A stretch of 64,000 bases of DNA, taken from assembly GCF_900291985.1 (NCBI RefSeq), contig NZ_LT985980.1, forward strand, positions 1,168,001-1,232,000. Direction: 5' to 3'. Each line of letters opens with the position of its first letter. The first letter of the stretch is position 1. The notes below the pieces were generated by a model that worked only from the letters and a program-made list of their open reading frames with translations, had not been told where the DNA came from and ran no database searches. The translations under genes and the position numbers were made by a program. This document shows, one piece after another, positions 9,741 through 18,781 of this stretch. The stretch comes from Lysinibacillus timonensis (GTDB lineage: Bacteria > Bacillota > Bacilli > Bacillales_A > Planococcaceae).

Positions 9741-9754
9741 AGAAAACGTTTTCA
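9741..9754 (-). promoter_or_regulatory. cre-like catabolite repression site upstream of dctP
   Basis: On the minus strand TGAAAACGTTTTCT matches the CcpA cre consensus TGWAANCGNTNWCA at every fixed position except the last. It sits about where the -35 element should be, which would allow CcpA to repress the sugar-acid genes when glucose is present. LacI-family operators look alike, so another regulator is possible. Confidence 0.6.
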
Positions 9755-9814
9755 AAACCAATTAAATTTTATATCGAGTAGACTCGAATTGCAACAATAT
9801 TCTGAAAAATGATT

Positions 9815-10477
9815 TTAGTATATTATTAGATAATCATTTTCAATAAATAGTCCGATATCAACAACCCCGGCTATTAATTTTAATGAACTATAAGCCTCTT
9901 TCACATTAAATTTATTTATACTATAAGCGTCAAAAATATAATTACTATTGTCAGTAATAAAAGGGGTTATATCACCTCTAAGTTTACCTATAAAACCAAT
10001 TGAATTGATTTTTTGAATCGTACTCTTGTAATTATAAGGAACTATTTCAATAGGTATTATCTCTTTAGCAAAGTCAGATACAAACTTTGAAGGATCTATA
10101 ACAATCACCCTTTTCTTAGCCTTATCTAAAATCTGTCTTTCTCTAAATAAGGAACCTCCTCCGCCTTTTATCAAATTTCTTTGCTCATCTACACGATCTG
10201 CACCATCAAAGGCCAAATCGATTCTATCAACATAGTCAATATCCAATAGTTTCAAACCATAAGATATACTATATTTTTCAATTTTTTTTGAAGCTGGTAC
10301 AAAATAGAGAGTTAAATGCTCTTTTTTTATACGCTCTGAAATTAACTCAACAAAAATTTGCATCGTTGACCCTGATCCTAAGCCTACAATCATATTGTCC
10401 CAAACCATTTGAACAGCTTTTTCTGATGCAGCTCTCTTTTGTTCAAGGTTTTTACTTTTGTCGTAATTGCCTACCAT
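9815..10477 (-). CDS. rpiA: Divergent ribose-5-phosphate isomerase A
   Basis: About 220 residues. RpiA motifs are present: GLGSGST near the N-terminus, FDGADRV with the two catalytic aspartates, LIKGGGG with the lysine and FRER with the catalytic glutamate. The acidic residue after DGAD is arginine here. The chosen ATG (10475-10477) overlaps the dgoD stop in an ATGGTAG arrangement; the longer frame to 10522 reads back through dgoD. It interconverts ribulose 5-phosphate and ribose 5-phosphate. It is the last gene of the upstream unit and looks more AT-rich than its neighbours, so it may be a specialised paralogue that takes the product of the nearby 6-phosphogluconate dehydrogenase homologue. 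Confidence 0.82.
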   Translation of the reverse strand: MVGNYDKSKNLEQKRAASEKAVQMVWDNMIVGLGSGSTMQIFVELISERIKKEHLTLYFVPASKKIEKYSISYGLKLLDIDYVDRIDLAFDGADRVDEQRNLIKGGGGSLFRERQILDKAKKRVIVIDPSKFVSDFAKEIIPIEIVPYNYKSTIQKINSIGFIGKLRGDITPFITDNSNYIFDAYSINKFNVKEAYSSLKLIAGVVDIGLFIENDYLIIY

Positions 10478-11619
10478 TCCGCAATCGTTCCATCCGTATG
10501 TCGCCAAACCGGATTTTTCCATTCATGCCCGATTTTCGCTTTTTCACGTACGTAATCTTCGTTAATTTCAATTCCTAGACCAGGCTTTTTCAAATTATGG
10601 ACAAAACCATCTTTATATTGAAATACGCTAGGGTCAACTAAGTAATCTAAAATATCATTTCCATCATTATAATGAATTCCCAAGCTCTGCTCTTGAATAA
10701 ATACATTGTAGCTTGTTGCATCTACTTGTAAGCATGAAGCTAATGCAATAGGACCTAACGGACAATGAGGCGCAACTGCAACATCGTATGCTTCAGCCAT
10801 TGATATAATTTTTTTGCATTCTGTAATCCCCCCTGCATGAGATAAATCAGGCTGGATAATATCAACATAGCCATCAGCAAATAATTGTTTAAAATCCCAA
10901 CGTGAGTACATTCTTTCGCCAGTCGCAATCGGAATAGTAGTATGACGTGCAATTTCACGTAACGCCTCATTATTTTCTGGTAAAACAGGTTCTTCAATAA
11001 ACATTGGATGATACGGCTCTAGCTCTTTAGCCAAGATTTTTGCCATTGGCTTATGAACTCTCCCGTGAAAGTCAATTCCAATCCCAAAATCTTTTCCTAA
11101 GTTTTCACGGATGATTGCTACACGCTCTATTACACTATCTATTTTTGAATAGTTATCAATCATCTGCAACTCTTCTGTTGCATTCATTTTAATTGCGGTA
11201 AAACCGTTTTTCTGTGCATTTTTAGCTTGCTCTAAAATATCACTTGGACGATCGCCACCAATCCAAGAATAAACTCGCGTCTTCTCTCGACAAACGCCAC
11301 CTAATAAATCTGATACTGGTGCATTATAATATTTCCCTTTAATATCCCATAATGCCTGATCAATGCCTGCAATAGCACTCATTAAAATTGGACCACCACG
11401 ATAAAAGCCACCGCGATATAATTCGTTCCATATATCTTCAATGTTCATAGGGTTTTTTCCAATTAAATAAGATTTAAGTTCGTGAACGCATGCCTTCACG
11501 GTTGCTGCGCGACCTTCGACAACTGGCTCTCCCCATCCAACAATCCCTTCATCGGTTGTTAATTTTAAAAACAACCATCGTGGTGGCACTATAAAAGTTT
11601 CTAAATCAACAATTTTCAT
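10471..11619 (-). CDS. dgoD: D-galactonate dehydratase, mandelate racemase/enolase superfamily
   Basis: A 382-residue enolase-superfamily enzyme. Collinear similarity to E. coli DgoD is strong from memory: [18 protein letters not shown] at the start, [20 protein letters not shown], the metal ligands in IDFHGRV, IEEPVLP and ATGERM, the catalytic histidine in [12 protein letters not shown] and the C-terminal [14 protein letters not shown]. It dehydrates D-galactonate to 2-keto-3-deoxy-galactonate. The ATG follows GAGGTG and overlaps the aldolase gene by 14 bp. Confidence 0.93.
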   Translation of the reverse strand: MKIVDLETFIVPPRWLFLKLTTDEGIVGWGEPVVEGRAATVKACVHELKSYLIGKNPMNIEDIWNELYRGGFYRGGPILMSAIAGIDQALWDIKGKYYNAPVSDLLGGVCREKTRVYSWIGGDRPSDILEQAKNAQKNGFTAIKMNATEELQMIDNYSKIDSVIERVAIIRENLGKDFGIGIDFHGRVHKPMAKILAKELEPYHPMFIEEPVLPENNEALREIARHTTIPIATGERMYSRWDFKQLFADGYVDIIQPDLSHAGGITECKKIISMAEAYDVAVAPHCPLGPIALASCLQVDATSYNVFIQEQSLGIHYNDGNDILDYLVDPSVFQYKDGFVHNLKKPGLGIEINEDYVREKAKIGHEWKNPVWRHTDGTIAEW

Positions 11620-12259
11620 TTTTCACCTCACGAAACTTTTCTGTAAATTGCTTTGCAACCAATTGTATTAGGTCAAACTGCTTATTCATTACATACTCTT
11701 TGTTAATTAATGCACTTCCAACCCCTACAGCAATAACTCCATTATTCAGAAAGTTGGCCATGTTTTCGTAATTTACTCCTCCTGTTGCCATGAGTGGTGC
11801 AAATGGTAGTGGACTAGTAACATCTTTAAAATAGTTTGGTCCTAATGAAGCTGCTGGAAATACCTTTAAAATATCTGCACCCGATGCATAAGCTTGAGAA
11901 ATTTCGGTTGGGGTGTACACTCCCGGTATAGAAATACGACCATATCGATTTGTAAGCTGAATTGTTTCAAAATCAAAGATTGGTGAGAAAATAAAATCTG
12001 CTTTGGCCTCAATCGCTGTTTTTGCAGTAACTTTATCTAAAACTGTTCCGGCCCCAACTAAAACATCTTCACCATACTTTATTTTCAACTTACGAATTAT
12101 CTTATAGCTATCTTCACTATCAACTGTAATTTCTAGTACTTTAATGCCACCCTCTACTAAAGCTTCTACTACTTCCTCTACAATAGATGGGTTAATTTTT
12201 CTTACAACTGCTAATACCCCGTTTTGCTCAATAAATTTCAGCCTATCCCATTTATACAT
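11606..12259 (-). CDS. kdgA: KDPG/KDPGal aldolase
   Basis: A 217-residue class I aldolase of the KDPG family. The general-base glutamate is in VLEIT (about 43), the phosphate/substrate region in VGAGTVLD, the Schiff-base lysine in LKVFPA (about 130) and the glycine-rich phosphate loop in ATGGV. It cleaves 2-keto-3-deoxy-6-phospho-gluconate or -galactonate to pyruvate and glyceraldehyde 3-phosphate. With DgoD and the kinase it completes a De Ley-Doudoroff type route. The ATG follows AGGGGG. Confidence 0.92.
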   Translation of the reverse strand: MYKWDRLKFIEQNGVLAVVRKINPSIVEEVVEALVEGGIKVLEITVDSEDSYKIIRKLKIKYGEDVLVGAGTVLDKVTAKTAIEAKADFIFSPIFDFETIQLTNRYGRISIPGVYTPTEISQAYASGADILKVFPAASLGPNYFKDVTSPLPFAPLMATGGVNYENMANFLNNGVIAVGVGSALINKEYVMNKQFDLIQLVAKQFTEKFREVKNENC

Positions 12260-12268
12260 AGTTACCCC

Positions 12269-13225
12269 CTAGCGTAACACTTCTGATTGCTCGTTTGATT
12301 GACGAAGACTTTCAAATTCCTCTAGTGTTGGTAGACCTTCAATGTCCCCGAACTGCTGAATAACACAAGCACCCATCAAATTTCCATAAGCAACGCTTGT
12401 ATCAAGAGATTGGTTTGTTAATAGACCGTGGATAAAACCTGCTGCAAATGCATCTCCAGCTCCGACTGGATCCAAAATTTCTGATGTAGATACTGTTGGA
12501 ACTTCATATAATTGGCCATTTAAAGAATAAACCGTTGCATCAGCCCCCTTCTTAATGACAACCACTTGACTATCTTTTTTTGTCAAAAGACGACAAATTT
12601 CTTGATGATCGGTAGTGCCTACTAAAAACTCAGCTTCTGAGATTCCGATTAAAATATAATCTGCCTGCTCGGCAATTGCTAAAATGACTTCCCTAGCTTC
12701 TTTTTCCTCCCATAACTTAAATCGAATATTTGGATCAAAAATAATTGGAATTTGATGATTCTTAGCTATTTCTATAACTTTAAAAATCATTTCACGACAT
12801 GATAGACTTAATGCTGGTGTAATTCCTGTTAAATGAATATATTTTGATTGAATAATAGCGTCTATCGGTATAGATTCTACGTTCATTTTACTAGCTGCTG
12901 AATTTCTTCTATAGTAATAAACATGGGTAGCTTTTTTCGTTCGCAATTCTTTAAATAATAATCCTGTAGGTACATCATCAAGCACTTTAACATTTGTAAC
13001 GTCTACTCCCTCAGCACGAATAGACTTAATAATTCTTTTACCGAATGGATCATTTCCTACCTGCGAAATAAAAGCTACATCATGTCCAAGTCTAGCTAGT
13101 CCAATCAATACATTCGATTCAGCTCCGCCAATTTTTTGATTAAGATATGGAGCATCCTCAAGCTTACCAATATGGTTAGCTTGGAGAATAACCATCGTTT
13201 CACCTACAGAAAATACGTCTTTCAC
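12269..13225 (-). CDS. kdgK: 2-keto-3-deoxy-gluconate/galactonate kinase, PfkB family
   Basis: A 318-residue PfkB-family sugar kinase. The GGAESNVLIGLARLG segment near residue 32 and the PfkB signature DPVGAGDAFAAGF near residue 255, with the catalytic aspartate, are both present. It phosphorylates 2-keto-3-deoxy-sugar acids made by DgoD, feeding the aldolase downstream. The start is GTG at 13225, 7 nt after AAGGGTG; an overlapping ATG is out of frame. Confidence 0.9.
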   Translation of the reverse strand: MKDVFSVGETMVILQANHIGKLEDAPYLNQKIGGAESNVLIGLARLGHDVAFISQVGNDPFGKRIIKSIRAEGVDVTNVKVLDDVPTGLLFKELRTKKATHVYYYRRNSAASKMNVESIPIDAIIQSKYIHLTGITPALSLSCREMIFKVIEIAKNHQIPIIFDPNIRFKLWEEKEAREVILAIAEQADYILIGISEAEFLVGTTDHQEICRLLTKKDSQVVVIKKGADATVYSLNGQLYEVPTVSTSEILDPVGAGDAFAAGFIHGLLTNQSLDTSVAYGNLMGACVIQQFGDIEGLPTLEEFESLRQSNEQSEVLR

Positions 13226-13231
13226 ATTTAA

Positions 13232-14146
13232 TCACCCTTTATTCACGTTATGTCCTCCAAAGGAATTCCTTAATGCAGAAACAATTTTTCCACTAAACGT
13301 CTCTTCTTCTAAAGAACGATTTCTCATCATTAAAGATAAATAGGTCACTGGCATAGGTGATTGTAATTTAATAGACTCTTCCATCAGCCACTTTACTTCC
13401 CCAGAAGCATGCATTTTGCCGGAAATATTCTCAAGATGATGGTCATTTTTAAATGCATCTTTTAGCAACTCCAACAACCAACTACGAATTACTGAGCCAT
13501 TATTCCAATTTTCTGCAACCTTATGATAGTCAAATTGAAACTCACTTTTTTCTAATATTTCAAATCCCTCAGCTATTGACTGCATCATCCCATACTCGAT
13601 TCCATTGTGTACCATCTTCAAAAAGTGTCCGCTACCTGCTTCACCTGCATATAGCAACCCATTTCGAGAACATAAGCTTTGTAATACAGGTTCCACAAGG
13701 TTAAATACTTTTTGACTACCTCCTACCATCGCACATAATCCGTTACGAGCTCCATTTAATCCGCCACTTGTCCCCATATCCAAAAAATGAACACCATTAT
13801 TTTCAAATTTTTGTGACCATTGTTTTGATTCTTGATAATGGGAATTACCACCTTCAATTACTATGCTACCAGTTGGTAAATTTACCAATAGCTTTGTCAA
13901 AACTTGATCTGTAACTTCACCAGGGGGGAGGAATAAAAAAATGATATCTCCTCGTTCGATATCTTTAATAAGATATTCAACAGTTGGAAACCAATGAAAC
14001 GAAGAAGAAGCAAATAAATTTTCTTGTTCTAATGTTTCTATGATTGATTGATCGATATCATATCCGAATACTTCGTAGCCTTTTTCTAATGCATTAAGCG
14101 CCAAATTTTTCCCCATACGACCGAAACCATATATTACAATTCTCAT
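13232..14146 (-). CDS. gndA: 6-phosphogluconate dehydrogenase (decarboxylating), YqeC/GndA short type
   Basis: A 304-residue NAD-type 6-phosphogluconate dehydrogenase. The Rossmann motif GFGRMGKNLA is at the N-terminus, then IEGGNSHYQ, MGTSGGLNGARNG and the catalytic lysine/asparagine in LKMVHNGIEYGMMQ (about 165). The length fits the short, YqeC-like class rather than the 470-residue Gnd. The product is ribulose 5-phosphate, which RpiA at the end of the same unit can use. It is the first gene of its unit; the likely promoter lies about 225 bp upstream, leaving a long leader. Confidence 0.88.
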   Translation of the reverse strand: MRIVIYGFGRMGKNLALNALEKGYEVFGYDIDQSIIETLEQENLFASSSFHWFPTVEYLIKDIERGDIIFLFLPPGEVTDQVLTKLLVNLPTGSIVIEGGNSHYQESKQWSQKFENNGVHFLDMGTSGGLNGARNGLCAMVGGSQKVFNLVEPVLQSLCSRNGLLYAGEAGSGHFLKMVHNGIEYGMMQSIAEGFEILEKSEFQFDYHKVAENWNNGSVIRSWLLELLKDAFKNDHHLENISGKMHASGEVKWLMEESIKLQSPMPVTYLSLMMRNRSLEEETFSGKIVSALRNSFGGHNVNKG

Positions 14147-14970
14147 ATCCCAGTCCTCCCAACAAAATAACCAATTCCCTCACAGATGATTAATAAGTTT
14201 CTAAAAAATACGACTTTTAAAACTTAACGTTGCCAGCGGTAATCCTATTAGAAACTGGAACACTTTAAAACCCACTAATATTGCACCTTCGACACTGTAA
14301 ATGCCTTTCCCATTACAATAATTTCACAATAGTGCAATGCATGTTTAAGATTGAGAAATAAATTGTTCTACATTATAAAACGCTGTTCTAATTTTATGCT
14401 ACATTATTGGGTCAATATTCCAAATTCCATAATATTGGTATCCTTTAATCTCTGCTTACGTTTGCTTACCAGTACTAGTTTTTTAATTTCAGGTAAAATT
14501 TTTTCTCCAACACCAGATTGATAAAGTTTTATAATCGTTTCTTGCATTGATAACTAACTCTTCAAGCAGCTAAATCCTCTAATGTGATAAGTACATTATT
14601 ACGGTCATCGTAGATAATAAATTTCAGCAACCTTCTTAATTCAGAAAATTCATAACATTAAACAGAATATATCGCCACTTTCTCATGTAGTCAATAGTTA
14701 AAGTTCTAAATTTTTTTACATTTTAGGGTAAAGGTTAAAACTAGATTATATTAATATACATTCTATAAAACTATCTTTGCATAGGTCTTTATTTATAAAA
14801 CAGAATTATGACAAAAATTTTATACAATTAATTACTTCTAGCTTGGAAACTTCTTTTAAATTGAAATTTACTAGGCATAGGGGAAAGCTATATTTACATA
14901 CTATGTAATTAGAAAAAAAAATTACATGTTACGATGAAAATAAAAATAATAACTTTCTCTTCACTTCTAC
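14147..14970. other. About 820 bp without an intact gene, possibly decayed coding DNA
   Basis: The stretch is AT-rich and has no full-length frame. On the minus strand, short runs such as MQETIIKLYQSGVGEKILPE (near 14,500) and YSVEGAILVGFKVFQFLIGL (near 14,250) look mildly protein-like but are broken by stops and frame changes, so remnants of one or two lost genes are possible. The promoter/operator element at 14372-14389 is inside. The rest holds nothing I can assign. Confidence 0.35.
14372..14389 (-). promoter_or_regulatory. Probable -10 box and operator of the gndA-kdgK-kdgA-dgoD-rpiA unit
   Basis: On the minus strand AGAACAGCGTTTT (14377-14389) continues into TATAAT (14372-14377) and then GAACAA. 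It shares the right half-site CGTTTT, the -10 box and the following GAAC with the element in front of dctP at 9714-9731, which suggests one regulator for both units. Confidence 0.5.
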
Positions 14971-14975
14971 TACTA

Positions 14976-15015
14976 TAAAAAAAGTAGCACAAACCAGCTC
15001 TAGGTTTGTACTACT
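14976..15015 (-). terminator. Terminator of ytnP
   Basis: A 13-bp stem (14983-14995 with 15003-15015, one G-U pair) followed on the minus strand by seven T residues, 19 bp after the ytnP stop. Confidence 0.9.
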
Positions 15016-15033
15016 AATATTAGTATGTTCTAA

Positions 15034-15906
15034 TCATTTCGTTTCAAATTGAATATTTGCTTCCTTACTTCTTTTCAATGAATCTTTTATTTCTTTACCA
15101 GATTCATCCCATTGAATCATTCGATAAAATGCATCATGATAGAAAATAAATTTGTAGCCATTTGCTAAAGCTTCTTGCATTAGTTTTTCTTTAGCGAAAA
15201 CGCTCGTCATTGGGTAATCGTCATATGCCAAAACCCATAATGGATTTTGATGTGCGTGTGTTGGCATAATGTCCGCCATATGAATCATTGTGTCACCATT
15301 TTGAGTCAGTTTAATGATTGCATGCCCATCACTATGACCACCTGTATGAATCATTTCAATCCCTGGTGCCACCACAAGGGACTCTTTAAATGTAACAACT
15401 TGTTGCTGCACTGGTTCCCAATTTTCCTTCCAGTAAGTATTACGAGAGCGAATATTTGGGTTACGCATTTCATTCCATTCAATTTCTGTCGTATAGATTT
15501 TTGCATTTGGGAATGTTGATACAAGCTGATCACCTTCCCATCGTGTTAACCCACCTGCATGATCAAAATGAAGGTGTGTCATTAACACAAAATCAATATC
15601 CTCTACACTTAAACCTATTTCCTCTAAGCTTTCATGCAATGTCGATTCTTCTGTTACGCCATAATTTCGAAGCTGCTTTTCTGTTAATTTATTAAAGCCT
15701 ACACCGCTATCAATTAAGTAATTTTTCCCCTCATATTGTATTAATATTGGTTCCGTAGGACATTCAATTTGATTTATTTCATTTGATGGGTATTTTCTAG
15801 ACCATAAAGGTTTCGGCACTACCCCAAACATCGCCCCACCATCTAAACTGGTGATCCCCCCATTAAGCCACGTTAACGTCATGTTATGAAATTGCAGTTT
15901 GTCCAT
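15034..15906 (-). CDS. ytnP: YtnP-type metallo-beta-lactamase-fold lactonase
   Basis: A 290-residue metallo-hydrolase with the zinc motif [10 protein letters not shown] (about 110-120), a second histidine in HTGGHSDGH (about 190) and an aspartate in [13 protein letters not shown]. The N-terminus [20 protein letters not shown] and the [18 protein letters not shown] block are close to B. subtilis YtnP, a lactonase able to inactivate Streptomyces signalling lactones. The ATG follows GGGGAG. It is monocistronic with its own terminator and next to trmB, as in B. subtilis. Confidence 0.92.
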   Translation of the reverse strand: MDKLQFHNMTLTWLNGGITSLDGGAMFGVVPKPLWSRKYPSNEINQIECPTEPILIQYEGKNYLIDSGVGFNKLTEKQLRNYGVTEESTLHESLEEIGLSVEDIDFVLMTHLHFDHAGGLTRWEGDQLVSTFPNAKIYTTEIEWNEMRNPNIRSRNTYWKENWEPVQQQVVTFKESLVVAPGIEMIHTGGHSDGHAIIKLTQNGDTMIHMADIMPTHAHQNPLWVLAYDDYPMTSVFAKEKLMQEALANGYKFIFYHDAFYRMIQWDESGKEIKDSLKRSKEANIQFETK

Positions 15907-15988
15907 ACATTTCTCCCCTTTACTTAAATGTCAATTACGTATAAACGATTTATACATGTATCGAAACAACGTAATTAGCACAACAACA

Positions 15989-16645
15989 TTATTCATTATC
16001 TATTTTTAAAAATTGTGCTTCTACTCTGTAAATGGGTTGCCCCTTTTTGGAAAACTTTTCTTCATATTCAGTCATAATATTGTCTTCAGGCATATTAGCA
16101 TGTAAATCTAATGAGACGTAATTTAATCGCATACCATATTGAGACATACTTACTAAAGAATATTCGAAAAGTCCTCGATTATCCGTCTTAAAGTGAATTT
16201 CACCATTATCAATTAGTAAGGATTCATATAGTTTTAAAAATCCTTCATGCGTTAAACGTCGTTTTTCATGACGTGTTTTAGGCCATGGATCTGAGAAATT
16301 TAAGTAAACTCGATGAATATCGTTTTTCACAAAGAATTTTTCCAAGTCTGCTCCGTTTACCTTTAATAAACGAAGATTAGATGGAGAATTTGCTTCTAGC
16401 ACATTCTCTAGTGCACTAACAATGACACTATCATACAGTTCTATTCCAATATAATTCATGTCTGGATTTGCTAAGGCCATACCTGTAATAAATTGACCTT
16501 TCCCCATTCCTACTTCAATATGTAATGGGTTATCATTTCCAAAAACTTCAGTCCATTTCCCTTTATAATTTTCCGGATTGGGAATGATGATCTCTGGATG
16601 AGCATTAATAAATTCTAAGGCCCATGGTTTATTACGTAATCTCAC
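15989..16645 (-). CDS. trmB: tRNA (guanine-N7)-methyltransferase
   Basis: About 218 residues. The SAM-binding segment [14 protein letters not shown] (about 57-70), the family motif [15 protein letters not shown] (about 140) and the C-terminal [16 protein letters not shown] identify TrmB, which makes m7G46 in tRNA. The start was set at the GTG at 16643-16645, behind AGGAAG, because the product then begins RLRNKPWA as in B. subtilis TrmB; the longer frame to 16675 adds ten residues with no good site. Confidence 0.92.
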   Translation of the reverse strand: MRLRNKPWALEFINAHPEIIIPNPENYKGKWTEVFGNDNPLHIEVGMGKGQFITGMALANPDMNYIGIELYDSVIVSALENVLEANSPSNLRLLKVNGADLEKFFVKNDIHRVYLNFSDPWPKTRHEKRRLTHEGFLKLYESLLIDNGEIHFKTDNRGLFEYSLVSMSQYGMRLNYVSLDLHANMPEDNIMTEYEEKFSKKGQPIYRVEAQFLKIDNE

Positions 16646-16834
16646 TTGCGGCTTCCTCATTTCGTTGATGTTCATTTGTTATCCATTATTATAACTTATC
16701 TTTCTATTTATTACCTAAACTTTCTATTTTAAGTATGCTATTTATCCACTTTCACCTAAACCACAATAGGTAATAGTTGACGACTGCATTTTTATTTCTC
16801 TATGATATCCCCACCAGCATGCCCCTTATCGAAA

Positions 16835-17803
16835 TCATAATAATCGATTAAAAGAAGTTGTTTGTACAGAATTTAGAATTGTTTTGGCAGCTAAAATTTG
16901 CATATGTTTCATAGGAGAAGTTGATTGCCTTAATCCATCAATCCAAGTTGGATATTCCCGTTTATCAATAAATTGTACATTGAATAATGCACCTGGATAA
17001 TCAAAGTAACCATTTCTTGTAAGTAATATTTTCTTAATTGGAATATTTACATCATTCTGTGCAAAGAGTTGGGTAATGACCGATTCCATACGATTTAATT
17101 GTATTAGTGGATTCAATACCTTTCTTTCAAAGTCTCCCACTTTCATGCTCCAAAAACGTTCTCTCTCACTGTTTCCCACATAGACAGCGTGGTTTTCATG
17201 CTCAACAATTGTTATACATAAGCATTCTAATGGTGTTAGAATCATAATATCTAGTTCTACAGGTGCATTTTTCACCTTTATAACGGGATAATAAAAAACT
17301 AAATAATTATCTGGTAGTTTTTGCAATACGGTTCTTAAAAAACTATCTCTGAGGAACTTCGGATCAACAAAGGATCTTTCTTTTAATGTTGAACTAGCCC
17401 ATTTAATTTGAAAATGGAAGAATTGATCTAAAAAGATTCGTTTCAACTCTTCAATAGACTGTGGACTAAAGACGATATTTGGCTCAAAGAATAAAGTTGT
17501 ACCATCTGCTAAATCATTGTTTAGATCATCGTTCGTATCATTATTTTCATCTTCAAATAGTTCGTATTCTTTCTCACGCTTCTTAAATATTTTTTTAAAT
17601 ACACTAAATCGTTCTTTCTGTTCTTGTTTCAGTTCCTCTTTTATTTCAAATTGATTCCACTTATCTACCAATTCGCCTGCTTCCCATTCCTGTTTCACAC
17701 GTTCCCAACCGTTTTTTTTCATACGAATAAATTGTGCTGGGTATCTATTTAAATCAATTTGGTAGCGTGAAATATAATCTTGAAGCTTTAATAGTTGAGC
17801 CAA
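16835..17803 (-). CDS. NERD-like nuclease-related protein
   Basis: About 322 residues. An N-terminal helical part with a charged, low-complexity stretch (about residues 75-105, rich in D, E, N and K) is followed by a domain with YYPVIKVKNAPVELDIMIL, the beta-strand pair with glutamate and aspartate typical of NERD and other restriction-endonuclease-like folds. The frame reaches a GTG at 17812, but AGGAG sits directly against it; the TTG at 17803 has proper spacing and is preferred. The family is assigned from one motif, so other nuclease-fold families are possible. It stands alone between trmB and dat. Confidence 0.6.
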   Translation of the reverse strand: MAQLLKLQDYISRYQIDLNRYPAQFIRMKKNGWERVKQEWEAGELVDKWNQFEIKEELKQEQKERFSVFKKIFKKREKEYELFEDENNDTNDDLNNDLADGTTLFFEPNIVFSPQSIEELKRIFLDQFFHFQIKWASSTLKERSFVDPKFLRDSFLRTVLQKLPDNYLVFYYPVIKVKNAPVELDIMILTPLECLCITIVEHENHAVYVGNSERERFWSMKVGDFERKVLNPLIQLNRMESVITQLFAQNDVNIPIKKILLTRNGYFDYPGALFNVQFIDKREYPTWIDGLRQSTSPMKHMQILAAKTILNSVQTTSFNRLL

Positions 17804-17862
17804 ATCAGACACTCCTCAAAAGTCAAAAAATTAACATCGATATTATTTTACATGATTGTCAG

Positions 17863-17901
17863 GAAAAAGTAAGAGGATAGCTTATAATGCATAAGCTATC
17901 C
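17863..17901 (-). terminator. Terminator of the pepV-dat unit
   Basis: An 11-bp perfect stem (17875-17885 with 17891-17901) followed on the minus strand by a T-rich run, 15 bp after the dat stop. Confidence 0.85.
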
Positions 17902-17916
17902 TTCTCAATATATATC

Positions 17917-18777
17917 TTAAACTTGAAGTGACTTTGGAATTTTCGTTTCAAACTGTGCTTGTAATTTACGAGTCCATTCCCCAATTTTCCCTTCATTAAT
18001 TGGGGTGCCGTCAACATCAATAACTGGTGTAATTTCAGAAGTAGTAGATGAAACAAATAACTCATCCATTTCTAATGCTTGCGCTTTTGTAAATGCTTCT
18101 TCTTTCACTGGTAACGTTATTTCCTCAGCGCATTGTAATATTACACTACGAGTTATGCCCTTTAGAATATAGTTATCAGCGGGATGTGTATAAAGGATAC
18201 CATCTTTGATGCCAAAAACATTCGTTGATGAGCCTTCTGTAATCCTTTCACCGCGATGTAGGATTGCTTCATAGCAGCCTTTCTCATATGCTTCTTGCTT
18301 AGCAAGTACTGCACCTAAAAGGTTTAGTGATTTAATATCACAACGTAGCCAACGAATGTCTTCAACAAACGTAGCTTTAACTCCATTTTTAAAATTAGCA
18401 ACCGGCCGATCTGCTTCTTTAGTGTACGCAGTAATGACTGGTTTAACAGTGTCTGCTGGAAAATTGTGAATTCTAGGTGAAGCTCCTCTAGTTATTTGAA
18501 AATAAATATGTCCTGTTCCTAATTCATTCTTTTCTACTAACTCGTATAAAAGCTTATGCAGTTTATCTTTTGTGTACGGGATTGCAATTCGAATTTTTTC
18601 CGCACTTAGATATAGTCGGTCGATATGCTCATCGACAGTAAACATTTCACCATTATAAACTTTAATAACTTCGTAAACACCATCACCAAATTGGTAACCA
18701 CGGTCTTCTTTATCTACAACAACTTTACTATCATCTACAATTTGGTCATTCCATAATGTATAACCCATTTTCCTCAT
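17917..18777 (-). CDS. dat: D-amino acid (D-alanine) aminotransferase
   Basis: A 286-residue fold-type IV PLP enzyme. The N-terminal EDRGYQFGDGVYEVI, the RWLRCDIKSLNLL block carrying the PLP lysine (about 148) and TEGSSTNVF match Bacillus D-amino acid aminotransferases. It makes D-glutamate from D-alanine for the cell wall. The first ATG is used; the in-frame ATG at 18768 (MGYTLW) with GATGAGG before it is an equally good start. It follows pepV by 4 bp. Confidence 0.92.
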   Translation of the reverse strand: MRKMGYTLWNDQIVDDSKVVVDKEDRGYQFGDGVYEVIKVYNGEMFTVDEHIDRLYLSAEKIRIAIPYTKDKLHKLLYELVEKNELGTGHIYFQITRGASPRIHNFPADTVKPVITAYTKEADRPVANFKNGVKATFVEDIRWLRCDIKSLNLLGAVLAKQEAYEKGCYEAILHRGERITEGSSTNVFGIKDGILYTHPADNYILKGITRSVILQCAEEITLPVKEEAFTKAQALEMDELFVSSTTSEITPVIDVDGTPINEGKIGEWTRKLQAQFETKIPKSLQV

Positions 18778-18781
18778 CCTT

